NCBI RefSeq assembly: GCF_002505485.1
Contig: NZ_DAVG01000094.1
Coordinates: 1 to 8,042 of the forward strand
Source: Methanosarcina sp. UBA5
Lineage (GTDB): Archaea > Halobacteriota > Methanosarcinia > Methanosarcinales > Methanosarcinaceae
Length of the DNA stretch: 8,042 nucleotides
Direction: 5' to 3'
The notes under the pieces are model-generated. The model worked only from the letters and a program-made list of their open reading frames with translations. It was not told where the DNA came from and did not search any database. The first letter of the stretch is position 1. Every line of letters starts with the position of its first letter. This document shows, one piece after another, positions 6,003 through 8,042 of this stretch. A program made the position numbers and the translations under genes.

Positions 6003-6215
6003 GGTTCCGTTGCAAAAAATCTGATTATTTTACAAAATCAATGAAAACATTCACAATTAGGAGAATTAATAATTATCTTTGCCTAAAAGATAGTACATAA
6101 AAGTATCAATTATATCCTCAAAGTATAAAAAAAATATTTTTGCAACGGAACCAAATTTCCTAATTGTGAATGTTTACACTGATTTTAACAAAGCCAGATT
6201 TTTTGCAACGGAACC
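6003..6215. repeat. Inverted 60-nt repeat pair with IS6-like ends (possible MITE)
   Basis: GGTTCCGTTGCAAAAAATC (6003-6021) is repeated exactly in inverse at 6197-6215. The similarity runs further in: AAACATTCACAATTAGGA (6045-6062) recurs exactly, inverted, at 6158-6175, so each arm is about 60 bases with a divergent middle. A third, shorter inverted end (TTTTTGCAACGGAACC) lies inside at 6137-6152, so two right-hand ends stand in series. From memory the terminus resembles IS6-family ends (GGxxCTGTTGCAAA). No transposase is encoded and I see no clean target duplication, so a non-autonomous element or a nested remnant is likely. A related copy stands at 7957. Confidence 0.65.
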
Positions 6216-6255
6216 GGTTTTCTTTCTCTTATCATAAATTTTCATCTTGATTTCC

Positions 6256-6283
6256 GATATACCTATATCTCATTTCCTAAGAA
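6256..6283 (-). promoter_or_regulatory. Candidate origin recognition box 1, downstream of cdc6
   Basis: On the minus strand this reads TTCTTAGGAAATGAGATATA followed by a further GATATA-like tail. It matches the box at 7795 closely (core TTCTTAGGAAATGRGATATA) and lies inverted to box 2 with very AT-rich DNA between them. Confidence 0.5.
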
Positions 6284-6432
6284 CTCCAATGTTGGTATTT
6301 TTAGATAATTTTTTGATTATGCTTTAATTAAATATATATAGTATTATTTGTATAACATAACACTAGGATATTAAAGAGTTAATGTTTTAGAACATTAAAG
6401 AGAAAGCAAATTCCTGCCACAGAATTCTATGG
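6284..6432. other. AT-rich segment between inverted boxes, possible unwinding element
   Basis: No gene is supported here. The stretch at about 6305-6362 is almost entirely A and T. A perfect 8-bp hairpin, TTAATGTT-ttag-AACATTAA (6379-6398), is flanked and overlapped by two direct copies of ATTAAAGAG (6370-6378 and 6394-6402). Flanked by two facing candidate initiator boxes, the region has the general form of an archaeal origin. That is an inference from layout. Confidence 0.35.
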
Positions 6433-6459
6433 TTTCTTAGGAAATTAGATATATACATA
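6433..6459 (+). promoter_or_regulatory. Candidate origin recognition box 2, at the 3' end of cdc6
   Basis: TTTCTTAGGAAATTAGATAT followed by ATACATA. The palindromic core TTTCTTAGGAAA and the GATATATA tail are shared with the box at 7795. It ends ten bases before the cdc6 stop codon. Confidence 0.5.
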
Positions 6460-6469
6460 TTCTGTTTTC

Positions 6470-7696
6470 TCACCTACAAAATACACTTGGGTGATAATTC
6501 TTTACTTCCTCTATTCTCTCATCTTTATATAGCATTTGAAGTGCCTGTTCTTTTGATGTAATCTTCGTAATTACTTTCTTTCTTCCTTTTATTCCTCTGA
6601 AATCATTGAACCCTTCTAAAATTCCAAGCTGATTAAGTTCCGAAATAAGATCTGTAACTCGTCTTTGTGTAAGTACATTTATATCAATTTCATAAGCAAG
6701 CTTTTTGTACACCTCGTAAATGTTTGCCGTTATATTTTCCTGTGGGGAATCATACACATAAATACAAGCCAACAAGACCGCTTTAGACTGAGTTGAAAGT
6801 GTCTTGATAACCTCGATGGCTCTATCTACTTCTATTTTTGCACAAGAATCTTTTACATCTTGTTCTACTAAAGTTGATTCATTACGAGCTTCTGCTAGTT
6901 CTCCTGCTACTCTCAATAGGTCAATGGCTCTTCTAACATCTCCATAATCCTGAGCAGCATAGGCGGCGCATAAGTCAATAACCATTTCCGGTACAACATT
7001 AGGCTGAAATGCCATCTCAGTTCTAGCTCTCAGAATATCTGCAAGCTGCGTTGCATCATAAGGCTTTATTATCAAATCATTTTCACAGAGCACGCTTTTC
7101 AGGTGAGGTGGGAAACGATCTCTCAATTTTAAATCATTTGTTATTCCTATGATAGTTGGAAATTGCCCTGAAGCCTCAGATTCAGTTCTGATTATTTTAT
7201 TAATCATTTCGGGCTTGTCGGCTTTGTCTAACTCGTCTAATACTATTATTATAATTCCCTGATAGTGATTTATCAGGTACTTGAGGTATTCATTGTGTTT
7301 ATCTGTAGAATTCCCTATAATCCTTCGAGGTTCGTCTGACGGGATCTCCTGAACAAGTTTTTGTAAAATAGCATGTTCAGTTTTTATCTCATCACAGTTA
7401 ATATTGATAACACAGAGGTCAATACCTCTTTTTTTAACTTCCTGCTTCACTAAGTCTAAAACAAGTTTTGTAATCAGAGTTTTTCCAAGTCCGGGTTTTC
7501 CATATATGAAAATGTTATTAGGTGACACTCCCACAAATATATCTTTTAAATATTCAAAGTAAATTCTTATTTCTTCGTCTCTGTGAAGAATATCATCTAT
7601 TCCTTTTAGGGTATAGTTAGGTTTCAGTACCTGCTTATTTTTGAATAAGCGAGAACTTGACGCAATTATTTCTTCCAATGTGTATTTCTGTGCCAC
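6470..7696 (-). CDS. cdc6: Orc1/Cdc6 family replication initiator
   Basis: A 408-aa AAA+ protein of the archaeal Orc1/Cdc6 family, which binds origin boxes and loads the MCM helicase. The AAA+ module (about 35-290) has Walker A GKPGLGKT (66-73), Walker B IIIIVLDELDKAD with Asp154 and Glu155, a sensor-1 region at GITNDLKLRDRF (184-195) that also carries the family's initiator-type loop, and sensor 2 in GDVRRAIDLLR (252-262). A winged-helix DNA-binding domain follows (about 300-395), with IYEVYKKLAYEIDINVLTQRRVTDLISELNQLGIL as its helices and FRGIKGRKKVITK as the wing. The length is normal for the family. It starts at GTG (7696); no good Shine-Dalgarno precedes it and no in-frame ATG exists before residue 164. 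Repeated TTTCYTARGAAA boxes lie on both sides, the nearest upstream one close to the promoter, which suggests self-regulation and a linked origin. Chromosomal paralogue versus element-borne initiator cannot be decided here. Confidence 0.93.
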   Translation of the reverse strand: MAQKYTLEEIIASSSRLFKNKQVLKPNYTLKGIDDILHRDEEIRIYFEYLKDIFVGVSPNNIFIYGKPGLGKTLITKLVLDLVKQEVKKRGIDLCVININCDEIKTEHAILQKLVQEIPSDEPRRIIGNSTDKHNEYLKYLINHYQGIIIIVLDELDKADKPEMINKIIRTESEASGQFPTIIGITNDLKLRDRFPPHLKSVLCENDLIIKPYDATQLADILRARTEMAFQPNVVPEMVIDLCAAYAAQDYGDVRRAIDLLRVAGELAEARNESTLVEQDVKDSCAKIEVDRAIEVIKTLSTQSKAVLLACIYVYDSPQENITANIYEVYKKLAYEIDINVLTQRRVTDLISELNQLGILEGFNDFRGIKGRKKVITKITSKEQALQMLYKDERIEEVKNYHPSVFCR

Positions 7697-7715
7697 TTTT
7701 ATATCTCATTAAAAT

Positions 7716-7752
7716 TTATTATACATTATATGGTTAGGAAGCATATAAAACT
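7716..7752 (-). promoter_or_regulatory. cdc6 promoter
   Basis: Two TATA-like elements stand ahead of the GTG start: GTTTTATATGC (7751-7741) and CCATATAATG (7734-7725). The first predicts a leader of about 25 bases, the second an almost leaderless transcript. I cannot choose between them. The recognition-like box at 7760-7772 is immediately upstream of the first. Confidence 0.45.
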
Positions 7753-7759
7753 TACTTTG

Positions 7760-7772
7760 TTTCCTAAGAAAA
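7760..7772 (-). promoter_or_regulatory. Candidate initiator box 3, beside the cdc6 promoter
   Basis: On the minus strand TTTTCTTAGGAAA, the same palindromic core as boxes 1, 2 and 4, but without the GATATA tail. It stands just upstream of a cdc6 TATA element, where bound Cdc6 could repress or stimulate its own gene. Confidence 0.45.
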
Positions 7773-7794
7773 CATTCTAATTACTGCATATGAA

Positions 7795-7820
7795 TTTCTT
7801 AGGAAATGGGATATATATAC
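7795..7820 (+). promoter_or_regulatory. Candidate origin recognition box 4, upstream of cdc6
   Basis: TTTCTTAGGAAATGGGATAT followed by ATATAC. It is the best copy of the box, with full core and tail, and lies 35 bases from box 3 centre to centre in the opposite orientation. Confidence 0.5.
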
Positions 7821-7850
7821 AAGTCATAAAAGAATACTTTAGTTATGTTT

Positions 7851-7900
7851 TATCTTGGTAATAATTTATATAATTATCAAAAATAGTTATTACCAAGATA
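7851..7900. repeat. 14-bp perfect inverted repeat upstream of cdc6
   Basis: TATCTTGGTAATAA (7851-7864) and TTATTACCAAGATA (7887-7900) are exact inverse copies separated by 22 bases that are nearly all A and T. No gene reads through here in a convincing way. It may be a protein-binding site of the putative origin or a terminator for a transcript from the right; there is no T-tract to favour the latter. Confidence 0.7.
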
Positions 7901-7910
7901 TTCAATTGTA

Positions 7911-7930
7911 TTCTTAAGAAATGCAATATC
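7911..7930 (+). promoter_or_regulatory. Degenerate candidate initiator box 5
   Basis: TTCTTAAGAAATGCAATATC matches the core and the start of the tail of boxes 2 and 4 with a few changes. It is a weaker copy and is listed because it keeps the same orientation as box 4. Confidence 0.3.
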
Positions 7931-7956
7931 TGTTCTAAGTTTTTCGAAGAATTCCA

Positions 7957-8038
7957 GTTCCGTTGCAAAAAATCAGAGCATTTTACAAAATCGTTGAAAA
8001 CCTTCACAATAAGGTAATTTTTCACAATAAGGTAATTT
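7957..8038 (+). repeat. Third copy of the GTTCCGTTGCAAAAAATC repeat, ending in a tandem 18-mer
   Basis: GTTCCGTTGCAAAAAATC (7957-7974) and ATTTTACAAAATC (7980-7992) match the repeat arm at 6003 in the same order and orientation. It ends with TTCACAATAAGGTAATTT repeated directly twice (8003-8020 and 8021-8038), a variant of the TTCACAATTAGGA segment of the other copies. The window stops here, so it may be the left end of a second element or part of an iteron array. Confidence 0.65.
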
Positions 8039-8042
8039 GAGT

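Noticed and set aside
312..7696. In-frame amber codons read as pyrrolysine, plausible in Methanosarcina
   Set aside because: The main genes end with TAA or TGA and none needs UAG read-through.
7843..8025. 60-codon minus-strand frame at the right end
   Set aside because: It runs across the 14-bp inverted repeat and the GTTCCGTTGCAAAAAATC repeat, so it is repeat-derived reading rather than a gene.
6003..8038. CRISPR array formed by the GGTTCCGTTGCAAAAAATC repeats
   Set aside because: Only three copies in mixed orientation and at irregular, long distances, with no spacers and no cas genes.

Overview
The window looks like a piece of a methanogenic archaeon's chromosome, most likely Methanosarcina or a close relative. 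Gene ends point to archaea: AT-rich intergenic DNA, TATA elements about 25 bases ahead of inferred transcript starts, short leaders, and GGAG, GGTGG or GGGGG Shine-Dalgarno-like tracts. Gene content agrees: an Orc1/Cdc6 initiator, a homologue of the methanogen corrinoid protein MtrA, and an exported DUF1259 (LppY/LpqO) protein. Genus-level placement is from memory of protein families, not from a search.

Layout. Positions 1-200 hold no gene I can support. A hairpin plus T-tract (201-237) terminates the minus-strand DUF1259 gene (312-1259). A large P2-type cation-pump ATPase (1405-3951, minus) follows. Its promoter lies next to, and may share its TATA with, a divergent 79-nt hairpin (4011-4089) that I propose as a new small RNA. 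On the plus strand are a short tyrosine-recombinase-like gene (4371-4946), preceded by four ATACGAAC boxes in two dyads, and a 40-codon acidic ORF (5025-5147) with a good promoter and ribosome binding site. A soluble, anchorless MtrA-like corrinoid protein (5182-5859) and Cdc6/Orc1 (6470-7696) are on the minus strand.

The last 2 kb around cdc6 are rich in repeats. Five TTTCYTARGAAA boxes, most followed by a GATATA-rich tail, flank the gene on both sides and are good candidates for its origin recognition boxes. A separate 60-nt repeat beginning GGTTCCGTTGCAAAAAATC occurs twice, inverted, at 6003-6215 and again at 7957. Its end resembles IS6-family transposon termini, so it may be a MITE-like element, but its place beside an initiator gene makes an iteron role possible. 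A 14-bp perfect inverted repeat lies at 7851-7900.

The genes do not form an evident operon or pathway; each has its own promoter. The recombinase with operator-like repeats, the initiator with its own candidate origin, the transposon-like repeats and the orphan small ORF suggest an accessory or formerly mobile region, although a second chromosomal cdc6 locus would look similar. The best candidates for undescribed biology are the hairpin RNA at 4011-4089, the box set around cdc6, and the paired boxes ahead of the recombinase.
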